Below, piece by piece: positions 50,882-61,361 of a stretch of DNA of 64,000 nucleotides. Both the position numbers and the translations under genes were made by a program. The first letter of the stretch is position 1; every line of letters begins with the position of its first letter. The DNA comes from Ascoidea rubescens DSM 1968 (Eukaryota > Ascomycota > Saccharomycetes > Ascoideales > Ascoideaceae): NCBI RefSeq assembly GCF_001661345.1, contig NW_017962915.1, forward strand, positions 186,001 to 250,000, given 5' to 3'. The notes under the pieces are model-generated. The model made no database searches, was not told where the DNA came from, and saw only the letters and a list, made by a program, of their open reading frames with translations.

Positions 50882-52845
50882 TTATTGAACTTTCTCACTT
50901 GTTCGATGATCAATCTCATCTTCAGAGCTAAATATAGTCTCAAATAAACTACTCAATTTCTTATTAAGCTCATCATCTTCATTAATACCACTAACCTTAT
51001 CCTTATCCTTATCCTTATCCTTATCCTTATCCTTATCCTTATCCTTATCCTTATCATCAATATCCTCATTAATATGATTGTTTTCATTTTGGCTATGATC
51101 AATCTCTTCGTATTTTTCTTCATATCCATATCCATATCCATTCTTATACCCATCTTCTTTTTCTTCACATTCATCTTCCTTCTCTTTACTCACTTTCTTG
51201 TCAGTTGTTTCTGTATTTGATTTCTTATCTATATTATTATCCTCCTCATCCGAACAAAGATTAATTATATCGTCTTGAAATTTATTAGAATTAATTAAAT
51301 TATCTCCATTAATTGGTTTGGTTGGTCTAGTATTATCCTGATAATCATTTTGATACTTCATTTTATTATAATTATACTTATTAAAATTATACTCATCATC
51401 ACCATAATAATCATATTTATAATCATTATGATTATGGTTATGATTATGATTATGATTATGATTATAATCTTCATCATCAACACCATCGTCATCGTCATCG
51501 TCGTCAACATCACTATTAACATCAATACTTTTCATTATTTTTCTAGTAGTTCCATTCTCATTTTTATTCCCACCTTCATATTGTTCATTATCTTCATTGC
51601 CACTTTCATCATCACTAAGTACAATAAAATCCATTTTATTACCATTCATATTTCCATTTTTAACTCCATTTTTAACTTCCTTGATATTTCCATTGATATT
51701 TCCACTTTCACTTTCTTTTTGATAAATTTCACTAATACTATATTCAAACTCATCTTCATCTTTTATAATACTCCTTTTCTCTTCACCATTAACTTCAATT
51801 TTAGCTCTTTTAAATCTATTTCCATGTCGCTGTCTATTTCTTGAAACTATACTTATTTCAACTTTAGAATCACTATCATCTTCCGAATCTATTTCATATT
51901 CTGATATCCCATTTGCTTCACTTTTTATTTCTTTCTTAACCTTAGCCTTTTTCTCATATTCATCAATCTCAATCTTTTCAAGCTTATAAAGCTTATCAAA
52001 TTTATTAAACTCTTCAATTGTTTGCTCTTTTAATTTAGTCCTCGCATTTCTATTCATATCATCTTCATCTTTTTTAAACTCTTTTTCCTTCTCATATTCT
52101 TCATAATCATGCTCTTCATAATCATACTCCTCATAATCTTGATAATCTTGATAATCCTGATAATCTTGATAATCTTGATAATCTTGATAGGTTTTTATAT
52201 CTTTATTATCTCGAGCATTAGACGATCCTCTTAATCTACCAAACCTATATTCAAACTTATAATCATCATCATCATCACCATCATCATTAATATCAATGCT
52301 CTCCATATTATTGTCTTTATCATTACCTATACTTCTAATAATAGATTTCTCACTTGATTCAATAATCGAAAGTACTTCATTATTCACAACCTGATATTGC
52401 TTATTTAATTCATTCAATTTCTCGGTCAACTCATTACGATAGGTAAACGTTTTGTCATGATTTAATGCTCCCTTTCGATACTGTCTTAATAATGATAAAA
52501 CTTTACTTGCTTGTAATGGAATATTACCACTTTTAGGCGTAAGTAATGGAAGTTTAGGTAGCTCGTCATATTCTTCCCCGTCTATCCTTCCATTAATATT
52601 ACGCCTCACAACAACTCTCTTAATATCACTATCTGAATCTGAATTAGAATCAGAATCGAAATTCAACGCAGATTCTGATCCAGATGAAAGTTCAAACTCA
52701 CTGTCTATCCTAATTGTCTCAAATGAATTCAATTTCTTTTTCAAAATATTTAAATTATTTAAACTGGAACTTAAATTCGTATTAAATCTAAATTTAAATG
52801 ATTCTTCCAGAAATTTTTTAAAACTATTGTTACTATTATTATTAC

Positions 52846-52890
<45 letters not shown>

Positions 52891-55350
52891 TATTGTTAAT
52901 CGTAGAAGTAGTATTATAAACACCGCGAAAATTATTACCTCCATTGCCATTTTTAATTCTATTATTTATTATGCCTCTATTATTAACCTTAAGTCTAGTA
53001 TCCCTACTTCTACTAATTTTGTTATTTCTATTAACCTTTGTGTTCTTGCTGCCAAGTCTTTTATTTCTTCTATTGGTTTCCAATGATATGCTGTTGATTT
53101 TATTTATTGTTTCTTTATCTTCCTTTTCATTGTACTCAATGCCTTTCATTAGCTCGAGCGCATGTTTTACATTGGTTGGCAATGTAAATAATCTCAAGGG
53201 CAAATTAGTAATTTCATTTCCATTTAAATTTGTTCTGTTATTCAATGATTTTTCATCATCTTCTGAATAAAATAAATATGATGGTAATTCTATTATTTCA
53301 TTATCGTTTTTAATGTTTAAATAAAGTTTGTTTTCGTGATTATTTTTAGTGATATTGATATTATCTTGATTTTTCATAATCATTGATCGTTTTACTATGC
53401 TTTCTTGAATCTTTTCCACAATTATGTTCTTGGTTTCAATCGTCAAAAGATTAAACTCTCTTTGATTTTTTTTCTTAAAGGAATAATTTATTTGATCAAA
53501 TGATTGTAACCGGAAATCAATTGTTTCTTCTCTATAATTGGTTTTTATCTTTAGTTGTGATATAGATTCTCTCGGGATTTTTGTAAAGTTTAATTTCTGT
53601 ATCACTTTTGGTTCATTGACATTGGGTTTTAATAATGGCCAGGCCAAATTATAAATCCAATAATGACGTACGCATCTATAGCAATATAAATTTTCAGCAT
53701 AATTTAATTTTCTAAATTTCGAGTATCCAATTTTATAAAATTCTTCTTGGTTATAATTGAAATAACAACCACAATTTCTGCAATCGTAAATATTCATGAA
53801 ATTTGATGTATCCTTTTTGTAAAACCTTGTCATATACAATTTGTGCAAAGTTCGATAAATTTTTCTTTGTTTTATTTCATTAAAATGTTCTTGTGAGTTG
53901 ATAAAATCAAATGAATCAATAGAATAATCTATTGAATAATCATCTAAAAGTGTAGTTGTTCTTTCTGGAGCTTTTTTTCTAGGTCTTAAATGTCGCCTTA
54001 ATCCATCTGGTTCTAATGTGTTTTCTCTGGAGTATTCATCTGATTCCAAAATATTAATTTTATCGATTTCTGCGTGTCTATCTATTTTCTTTCTATAATG
54101 ACCATGAACATGACCATGGCCATGATTTTGACTTTGATTCTGATTGTTGCCATTTGCTGTATTATTCAGACTTGTCTGACTGTTTGTTTTGTTAATGTAA
54201 GAAATGTTAGATATATTAGACGCATTTGAGATGTTAGAATGTATAGTGATTTTGTTGGTCTTATCTAAAGGATCAGATTCACTAGGAACTGGTGTTAGAT
54301 AAACAGGTTGGTTTTTTTTTGTTGAATCTTGATTTAAAACATGAAAATCATCTTCTGGTTCTGAGCCCGAATCAATAATGATAATCTCATCATGGTCGGA
54401 TTCATAATTAGAATTGTTCTTATCAAAAGCATTATCTGAATTATTGAAATCACTAAAATCATTATGATCATTAGAGTTGTCATTATTGTGAGCGTGTTTC
54501 TTTTTAGGATTCTTTTTTTTCGAGTATGCTCCTTTGCCAGTTCTCTCACAGGTAGCACATAAGCAATCTTTATTATCCTTTCCAAAATAACTTGGAGCAT
54601 AAGTAACAGTTATTTCTTCGCCTCTTAATATTTTCCTTATTGCTACAATAGTCATTCCGTTAGAGCCCTTTGAGCTAAATCTTGCATTTCCTTTACAGTC
54701 ATGGTTTACAAATCTCGTTGGACCTAACATTAAGCAAGGATTTGCTTTTCTTGAGGTGTGAATAACACTGAAATCACTTTTTCCCAATCTTTTAAAATCC
54801 ACTTCATTTAAAGGTGCCAAACAGCCATACAAAAACTTGACTTCCTCTCCCTCTTGGAAAGTCTTTCTGGCAACCACACTTGCTTCTAGTTTGCCAGTTT
54901 TATGAAAAAATCTGTCTGTTGTTGAAATTTCAAAACCACATTCCGGAGAAAAAATCTGAAGATATTTTCTTGCATGGCCTACAAACTCATCTCTAATCGA
55001 ATCATTAGGATATTTGCTAAGAAAGTATTTTATTTTTTTTAGATTTTTAAATTCTTCTATTAGTGCTTTATAGTTTTGTCTAGAGGTGTCCAAGAGATGT
55101 TTGTGTATTAACGAAAGAATAACTTTAGTTGAAGGTCCATCGTAATGTGTGGATTCGTCTATTTTCCTTATTTCTGCCCAATAAAAGATCTGGTGTTGAA
55201 AGAGAAACACACGTCAAAAATGTTAATATAATTTAGAACACTGTTATGTTTGGAAGAAACGCAGGACTTGGGACATACCTTATCAATAAATATTTCTGTT
55301 AGAAAGTCGTCAAATTGCGAGAGATATAGCCAATTGAGATTGTGACTCAT
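50882..55350 (-). CDS. SET9: SET9/Suv4-20-type histone H4-K20 methyltransferase (two exons)
   Basis: The coding sequence is complement(join(50882..55189, 55279..55350)), 1459 aa. Exon 1 codes MSHNLNWLYLSQFDDFLTEI plus FIDK, then IFYWAEIRKI follows, the conserved Set9 N-terminus. The SET domain (about 105-250) has CGFEIS, NHDC at 186-189 (cofactor and substrate pocket), GEEITVTYAPSYF and a post-SET CLCATC. A second Cys-rich module, CRNCGCYF with CYRCVRHYW, lies at about 490-540, as in Set9. The remaining 900 residues are very acidic and repetitive, with polyAsn, Asp-Tyr-Gln, His-Asn and Lys-Asp arrays. Set9 homologues methylate H4 Lys20 and act in the DNA-damage checkpoint; S. cerevisiae lacks the gene. 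The protein is far longer than the S. pombe enzyme because of the tail. Confidence 0.88.
50994..51053 (-). repeat. Ten-copy 6-bp repeat (Lys-Asp) in SET9
   Basis: Tandem CCTTAT on the plus strand encodes alternating Lys and Asp near the C-terminus of the methyltransferase. Confidence 0.9.
52133..52186 (-). repeat. Six-copy 9-bp repeat (Asp-Tyr-Gln) in SET9
   Basis: Six near-identical 9-bp units (ATAATCTTG on the plus strand) encode a Tyr-Gln-Asp array in the disordered tail. One unit differs by a single base. Confidence 0.9.
55190..55278 (-). other. 89-nt intron of SET9
   Basis: On the minus strand the donor GTATGT starts at 55278, a TATTAAC branch-like element is near 55225, and the acceptor CAG ends at 55190. 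Joining gives FIDK-IFYWAEIRK in frame. Confidence 0.88.
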
Positions 55351-55625
55351 GACTAGGTGTATTAAGAAACTATAGTATACAGGTATTTATAAAGCAAAAA
55401 AACATTAAATGTAGGTGGTTGGAGCTGTTTTTTGTATGTTGAAGAAAACATCAGATAAACAATAAAACATAAATATTTTTTTTCAGTGTTTTCTTTTTGG
55501 GCTTTTGCTTGAAATTCAAAATTTAAATGCTCCTGGAACGGGATTTGAACTGCACGCAAATTCTCTGCATGCCTTATTCTAAACAGAAGCACCAGCAGAA
55601 GCACCAGCAGCACTGTATCCAGCTG
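55351..55625 (-). promoter_or_regulatory. SET9 promoter / BIR1 3' flank
   Basis: 275 nt between two minus-strand genes. It is AT-rich except for a G+C-richer end at about 55530-55625 that includes AGAAGCACCAGC repeats. A tRNA-like T-loop sequence at 55545-55560 was examined and rejected. Confidence 0.45.
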
Positions 55626-58600
55626 CTATCTCGAAATGGTGGTTGTATCTGTAGCCTCGTCACAGCGAAGAAGCTCGATGGCCTTCATGCCCTCCTTCTC
55701 AAACACCTTTACCATGCTCTCGCATGTAAGCATCAATAGCTTTTTCGTCTGTGCAGCTTCGTAGTTGATCCATTCTTCGATTGTCATGTCCAATTCTTTC
55801 TCAGGCATTTGCAATATAAATCCAGTCAATAGCCCTTCAGAATCGCTGTTCAACTGACACTCTAATTTGACAATCTCGTCCAAAAATTGATTGGCATTTT
55901 TCAAGTCAGAAAGCTTCTCATTTAGAATTTCTTTGTGGTCCACAACTTTCCAATGCTTTGGGAGCATCTCCACTCTATTTTTGTTTCCAAGCTTTAACCG
56001 TAAATCCAATTGGTAATCCCGAAGCTCAGTCGTGTTATTGTCCATTATGCAACTAGTATATTCATAATCAGGTGTTCCTTGTGCAAATGGAGCAATGCTA
56101 TTGAGATTTGACGTATTATTCATATTGGCTGGCGACCGTATTGGTGTTAGGTATGGAGAAGCCATTAACGATTTTTTGGCATCATCTGCAAATACCAACA
56201 GCTTATTAGTTGTATCTAGATTTGGAAGTCTGCTTTGTGTCATTGTGTTTTCTGCCATGGGCATGAATGATGATGTATTTATCGAGGAGTCTTCAATTGA
56301 TATGACTAAAGAAGAGTCTTCCACATTTATTCTAGAATCGTGGTCATTATTATAATCACTATCATTCTCATGATCTTTTTTGTTCTTGTTATCGTTATCT
56401 TTCTCGTTTTTTCTATCTCTATCTAGATTCCCAGTTGAGCTTCTATGAATATCGCTCTTATTTATGCTATCATTATCAGTATCATTGATATTTGTATGAT
56501 TATTATTCTTATTGTTGTTGTTTTGACTATCATTTTCAATTTCCAAGCTGCCTTCAACTGTATTTTCCATAATAATGTTGTTGAACGTATTATCTGTAAC
56601 ATTTAAAATATCGTTCCCAAAATTATGCATTTTATCTTCTAACTCTTTTATAACTTCTAGTCGAGTAGAATTGGCTGCAGGCTCAAAATTTTGTTGTGCC
56701 TGTAGTTGAGAACTTTTGTACTGTGACAAAAAAGTCTTTTTTCGTTGTTCTTCTTGTTCCTCAATAAATGAAAATGACTTAAGAATACTTTCTCTTAAGG
56801 ACTTTCTTTTAAAGGTTGAAGGAGAAATTTTACTATCAAAATTTCTGCCCCCTTTATTTAACAGTAAAAAATCTATTAGACTTTCTTGCTTGTCTTCACT
56901 AGTAACAGCATCATGAAAAACTTCAGAGCTTTCAAAGGTATCATCGACTTGGTAGACTTCTTGAGTTTCTTTACTATGATTTTCATTTAATTCGTTCTTT
57001 TCCACATCGACTGCTTTTGCATTATATACATTTTCATCATCTTTAATAGAGTTGTGTATCTTAATCAGGTTTTTATTATCTTCATTTTCACTCATTTCAA
57101 CTTTGTTATTATCGGTAACCTCACTAGTTGGTAATTCATTGGCAATTTTTTTAGGATTTTGCAAGAAATTGTCAACACTATCAAGTTTATTTATCATATT
57201 TTCTGGTTCATCTTTTGATAAATGATTATGCAAACTAACGAATTTTAATTCATTATCTTTTGTTTTGAAATTTTTTACTGTCTCGGATGACAAGTCTTTT
57301 TCTTCTTTTATTTTATCAACCAAATCGTTGCTTTGAATAAAGCTATTAGTTTTTCTTTTGTTATTTTCTGCCAATTTAGACTCTTCATTTTTATAATTAT
57401 TACTATTAAAATCATTATTTTCTTCTCCATCAAGCAGAAAAAAACTCAATAATTCTGTATTATTTGTTATAGATGTTTTTCTTAGAGACTCATTTGTTGT
57501 TTTATTTTCCTTGTGCACATTCTTTGTATTCTGAAGTGTTGAATTTTCAGAGGTCTGAGGTCTAGAAGAACTTGCAATTAATCTTGATTTTTTATTTCTG
57601 GCTTTCGTTAAACCATCGTTACTGATAAAATCATTTAGCAAAAAGTCTTCAGAATCTAAACCACTATTTGAGTTTATTGAACTTGATTTTAAGTATGATT
57701 TTGATCTTGATTTTGATCTCAATCTTGAATTTGACTTGGTTTTCATTTTAGATTTTAATTTTAATTTGGATTTGGATTTGGATTTGGATTTGGATTTAGA
57801 CGTTGAATATGATTTAGTCTGAATTATACCGGCATCTTCTACTTCTTCAATATCAGAATCTTGCAATATTGTACTTGAAATTGTTGATTTAGAAGTATTA
57901 CTTCTCGTTCTTTTATTCGTTCTTAGTTTTGATATATTTACGTTAGAATTATCAGTTGTGGGTATTAAATCGGATATATCATCGAGTTGCATAGTTTTTC
58001 TTTTTTTTGAAGTTGTTATACTGGCTTTTGAGGAATTAACCAGATGATTTAAACCAGAAATTTGAGAATTATTGGGACTAAGCTTATAATTTTCCTTTTC
58101 CTGGTCATTATTATTATCTATATGTATTAAATTATCGGAAAATTTGAAAAAATAACAATCTGGAGATCTCTTTTTATGTTCTTTCAAAGGATCATCATTT
58201 TTTTCCCATTGTTTTAAAGATTTGTTGCAATATATACAAAATACTTGATCAAAATTTGAATTTAAAGAGTCAGGTAAATAATAAAAACCTGCATTAATCA
58301 TTCTCAATGAATTTGGAATCCAATTTGGATGAGTCTTGCTATTATCATAAGGCCATTTTTTGAGAAACGAATTTTTCCTTATTTCAAGCATTTTTTTGCC
58401 AAATGGATCATTAAAAATATCAATTTTGGACCAATCGTAATCTTTCAATTCCAAGTTAACATTTTGCTCTAAAAAAGTATCTCTGTGCTGTTTTTGTAAA
58501 AGGAAAATTGATTGCAAACAATCTGAATTTGAATATTTGAGGTGATATTCAATAGGATTTACGATATTCTCCCAGTTGGATATTTTTTTATTACAGCCCG

Positions 58601-58805
58601 AACATGTAACTCTATCTGGATTCAATTTTGTAGGAGTGAAATAAAAGCCTTGTCCAGCCATTACTTCCCACGATGGGTAGCTGTCAAAGCTGTTGTTTGG
58701 TGGCCATGTAATTTTAATCTTTTTTTGCTTTCCAATTTCCTTTGGCTCCTTGAAGGAATTTAGCCTGGTTTCTTTGAAGTAAAAAGAAGACACTGCTCTA
58801 GTCAT
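55626..58805 (-). CDS. BIR1: Survivin-like BIR protein Bir1 (chromosomal passenger complex)
   Basis: The 1059-aa protein carries two BIR domains: the first (about 30-105) with WPPNNSFDSYPSWEVMAGQG and zinc ligands in CSGCNKKISNW, His in EYHLKYSNSDC; the second (about 150-220) with WPYDNSKTHPNW, AGFYYLP, CIYCNKSLKQW and EHKKRSPDC. Both keep the C-x2-C, H, C ligand set. This is the layout of fungal Bir1, which joins Sli15 and Ipl1 (Aurora B) in the chromosomal passenger complex at kinetochores and the spindle. The long middle is disordered, with a Lys-Ser repeat and many acidic Ser/Thr sites. A helical C-terminal part (about 945-1050, TIEEWINYEAAQTKKLL) fits the conserved Bir1 tail that binds other passenger subunits. 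Length compares with yeast Bir1 (954 aa). Confidence 0.93.
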   Translation of the reverse strand: MTRAVSSFYFKETRLNSFKEPKEIGKQKKIKITWPPNNSFDSYPSWEVMAGQGFYFTPTKLNPDRVTCSGCNKKISNWENIVNPIEYHLKYSNSDCLQSIFLLQKQHRDTFLEQNVNLELKDYDWSKIDIFNDPFGKKMLEIRKNSFLKKWPYDNSKTHPNWIPNSLRMINAGFYYLPDSLNSNFDQVFCIYCNKSLKQWEKNDDPLKEHKKRSPDCYFFKFSDNLIHIDNNNDQEKENYKLSPNNSQISGLNHLVNSSKASITTSKKRKTMQLDDISDLIPTTDNSNVNISKLRTNKRTRSNTSKSTISSTILQDSDIEEVEDAGIIQTKSYSTSKSKSKSKSKSKLKLKSKMKTKSNSRLRSKSRSKSYLKSSSINSNSGLDSEDFLLNDFISNDGLTKARNKKSRLIASSSRPQTSENSTLQNTKNVHKENKTTNESLRKTSITNNTELLSFFLLDGEENNDFNSNNYKNEESKLAENNKRKTNSFIQSNDLVDKIKEEKDLSSETVKNFKTKDNELKFVSLHNHLSKDEPENMINKLDSVDNFLQNPKKIANELPTSEVTDNNKVEMSENEDNKNLIKIHNSIKDDENVYNAKAVDVEKNELNENHSKETQEVYQVDDTFESSEVFHDAVTSEDKQESLIDFLLLNKGGRNFDSKISPSTFKRKSLRESILKSFSFIEEQEEQRKKTFLSQYKSSQLQAQQNFEPAANSTRLEVIKELEDKMHNFGNDILNVTDNTFNNIIMENTVEGSLEIENDSQNNNNKNNNHTNINDTDNDSINKSDIHRSSTGNLDRDRKNEKDNDNKNKKDHENDSDYNNDHDSRINVEDSSLVISIEDSSINTSSFMPMAENTMTQSRLPNLDTTNKLLVFADDAKKSLMASPYLTPIRSPANMNNTSNLNSIAPFAQGTPDYEYTSCIMDNNTTELRDYQLDLRLKLGNKNRVEMLPKHWKVVDHKEILNEKLSDLKNANQFLDEIVKLECQLNSDSEGLLTGFILQMPEKELDMTIEEWINYEAAQTKKLLMLTCESMVKVFEKEGMKAIELLRCDEATDTTTISR

Positions 58806-59138
58806 TCTCCAGACAGAATCAAAGTAACCAAAACAATTCTTGTGTAAATGAAACAGATTCAGTCCATGCTATGTCAACTGCTTGGGAAAGTTCAGTTGTT
58901 TATTTATTCATGAAGAAAATCTCAATTTGTAAACACATCCACAGAACTGGTTTTGATTTGACATGTTTTTTCATGCGTGTTTCTGCATGAATTCTAATCC
59001 GGAAGTGCTTCTCAAATGTGACCTTCTAGGAGCAATTTTGTTCTCCCTTTGGTTCCTTACCAGTATGTTTTTTTTATTATATTTAGATCAAATTTACCCA
59101 ATCAGACAAGCCATCATATCTATATTAACGACAGCAGA
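58806..59138. promoter_or_regulatory. Divergent promoter: BIR1 / FAS1-domain gene
   Basis: 333 nt head-to-head spacer, AT-rich. An in-frame ATG at 59049 would lengthen the FAS1-domain protein by 30 residues, but the ATG at 59139 begins a clear signal peptide and is preferred. No specific motif was recognised. Confidence 0.45.
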
Positions 59139-59840
59139 ATGAGATTCAATATCTTCTTCTTTATTTTTAGTTTGGGTTTTGTTTTTAACCTTTCCTTTTC
59201 AAAGAATATTTTTGACCCAAGTAAGTTCAAAGACAGCAACTTTGATTTCAAAAAAGCTAAAAGATCTTATCAAACCATTTTAACTCCCAAGGAAATGAAC
59301 GTTGATAAATTCACTTCCAATTTGATATCCTTAGATAGTTTTAGAAATAAACAAATATCTGTTTTTTCGTACTATTTAAGGGATCATAATGATTTATTAA
59401 ATGAATTGCTCACTTCATCACTGAACAACAAAATCAATCTTATTATTTTTGTTCCAGTTGATTCCCAATTAGAAAAATTGCCTTTAAAACCCTGGGAATT
59501 TCCTACAAAAATCGAGGATGATAAATATACTGAAAAGGAAATTGACGAAATTTCTTCAGCTAATGTTCAAGACTTTATTAAAAGCCATATAGTTAATGTT
59601 AATCATAATTTGGCTTCTCTTTCAAATAATAAAGAAATTTCGTTGATCACTTTGAATGATCATAGATTAGTTTTCACACACAATCATCAAGAAAATACAG
59701 ACGATGTTTATTTTGTTAAAGCTGAAGATTCTGATGCCAACTCGTGGTTTAAAGTCGTTGAATCTAAAGAAATTCGATTAGAGAATTCAAATCTTTTAGT
59801 TGCTGTTATTGATGGTGTTTTGGATATTCCCTCAATTTAA
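59139..59840 (+). CDS. Secretory-pathway FAS1 (fasciclin)-domain protein
   Basis: The 233-aa protein starts with a signal peptide (MRFNIFFFIFSLGFVFNLSF, about 1-20). The mature part is a single FAS1 domain, recognisable by LIIFVPVDSQLEKLPLKPWE (the FAS1 'FAPTN' box equivalent), VQDFIKSHIVN (H1-like block, 'L..H.V') and the final LENSNLLVAVIDGVL (H2 block, 'NGVIHVIDGVL'). There is no membrane anchor or GPI signal at the C-terminus. It resembles the small yeast vacuolar FAS1 protein YDR262W in size and order of blocks. FAS1 domains mediate adhesion or protein contacts; a vacuolar or secreted location is inferred. It may be soluble in the secretory pathway. Confidence 0.78.
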   Translation: MRFNIFFFIFSLGFVFNLSFSKNIFDPSKFKDSNFDFKKAKRSYQTILTPKEMNVDKFTSNLISLDSFRNKQISVFSYYLRDHNDLLNELLTSSLNNKINLIIFVPVDSQLEKLPLKPWEFPTKIEDDKYTEKEIDEISSANVQDFIKSHIVNVNHNLASLSNNKEISLITLNDHRLVFTHNHQENTDDVYFVKAEDSDANSWFKVVESKEIRLENSNLLVAVIDGVLDIPSI

Positions 59841-60191
59841 TATCACTATTATATTTCTTTGTTTTTTATTCATTCTTATTTTTGAAATTTTTTTAAGTGT
59901 CATTATCGAGACAAGTATGTTTTATTTATGGTTTTCTATTATATACTGAATTTATGGATATTTTATTTATTAAAAACTAGAGAATCTTTCTCTACCTGAC
60001 TTGAAATATTTAGCTATTCAAATCTAGAACCATAAAAGCACACGCATAAAATACAAATAAAAAAACCTGAACACAAAGTGTAACAAATATATCAAAGAAA
60101 AAAAGAGAAAAACATATATTAAAAGGTCGACTGGATTTATAAACCATAACCCCAAACGCTAATTTGAATCTCAACAGTATATATTTGCATT
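59841..60191. other. Convergent intergenic region FAS1-domain gene / SEM1
   Basis: 351 nt, AT-rich, 3' flank of both genes. No gene is seen. Confidence 0.6.
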
Positions 60192-60458
60192 TCATCTGTT
60201 ACGCGTCAATTCTTTCTTTAATTGTTCGCTAAAATCATCACCTACATCATCATCATCCCAATCTTGATCCCATAATTGGTTTTCGCCTTCAGCGCCTAAT
60301 GTCTGATCTTCTTCCCAATCTTCAATGGCAAAATCCTCAAACTCATCATCTTCTTCTAAAGTTTGGATTTCAGGGTCTTTTTTTAGCTGATTTTCCTTTG
60401 GTATTCCTGTTTGTTGAGGAGAACCACTTTGTGGTGTAGCACCAGATTGTTCAGACAT
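60192..60458 (-). CDS. SEM1: Sem1/Dss1, 19S proteasome lid and TREX-2 subunit
   Basis: The 88-aa acidic protein matches Sem1/DSS1 in size (yeast: 89 aa) and in its two acidic-aromatic blocks: DDEFEDFAIEDWEED (about 38-52) and LWDQDWDDDDVGDDFSEQL (about 62-80), ending in a short basic helix (KKELTRNR). Sem1 stabilises the proteasome lid and is also in TREX-2 and other PCI-protein complexes; the aromatic-acidic blocks bind ubiquitin and PCI partners. The ATG is at 60458; the four codons upstream in frame have no ATG. The first 35 residues are Gln/Ser/Gly/Pro-rich and variable in the family. Confidence 0.95.
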   Translation of the reverse strand: MSEQSGATPQSGSPQQTGIPKENQLKKDPEIQTLEEDDEFEDFAIEDWEEDQTLGAEGENQLWDQDWDDDDVGDDFSEQLKKELTRNR

Positions 60459-61361
60459 GATTGAAATCAAATGCTGTTTAGATATAGAATGAACCTATTA
60501 GTTGATGAGAGTCTCTCTTTTCGATTTTTTTTTTCCGTTTATTTACCCGCATTTATATCAACGTACGATCGGAAATATGCGGTCAGGTGATTATATAATC
60601 TATTTACTTTTGAATAGTTCTTGTGTATACAAGGTTATTCCTACAGTTAGTGTCCCTTTTTCATTTTATCAGATAGAAAAATTGGACTACTTTGAGGAGG
60701 TTTTCTTTGTTAATTTTGTGAGGTTCCTTGATTATATTTTCCGGAAGAAATTTTCGATTTTAAAGAGCGTTTGGTGCCACTCGGAATAAGCTCCATCTCG
60801 CATTTCCGGGTAACTCCTTTTCTTGATATTATCCGGTGTGTTCAAAATCCATCTTTCTGAATTTGGTAGAATATTTTTTGGATTCAATTCTGAAAAACTG
60901 TAAAACTTTTAAAAACAAACCGAAGATCAGTAAATCATCCTAAAAACCTATCACTAAAAATACCTGCACGAACTTTTTCTAAAGAATTAAGTAAATAAAA
61001 GCAATTAAAAAGCTCCCAATTGGCTCAACAATTGATACAAAACAGATTAATAGGGATGCCAAATTTTTATAAACATGATTTAAGCTGAATTTCAGCTAAA
61101 AGTAATATTTCTAAATCTTAAAAGACAACTACAACAATAGAAAATTAATAGTGCAATTTAGGTATTAAGTATGAACGATTCCCCATATGAAATAACTTTT
61201 TTTCTATCAAAAAAAAAAGGTTATAATAGGTTGAATATAATTTTTAAATTTATCCAAAATAACCAACCAATAGTATTAATTCAAACCCAAGTCATATAAA
61301 CTTTATTCCGAAACTATTCGAGAAAAAAATTAGATTAGTGAAAAAATAATATTTTTTAGCA
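60459..61361. promoter_or_regulatory. SEM1 promoter / MLH2 3' flank
   Basis: 903 nt between the SEM1 start and the end of MLH2. The SEM1-proximal half has a T-run (about 60525-60535); no perfect proteasome PACE element (GGTGGCAAA) was found. The rest is A-rich. A frame at 60502-60789 has no recognisable content. Confidence 0.5.

Noticed and set aside
55529-55561. tRNA-like 3' end on the minus strand (GTTCAAATC T-loop type sequence)
   Set aside because: The flanking T-stem bases do not pair and no acceptor, D-arm or anticodon arm can be drawn; it is a chance match.
60502-60789. Open frame of 95 codons opposite SEM1
   Set aside because: Hydrophobic composition follows from T-rich DNA; starts without a convincing ATG context and has no domain.
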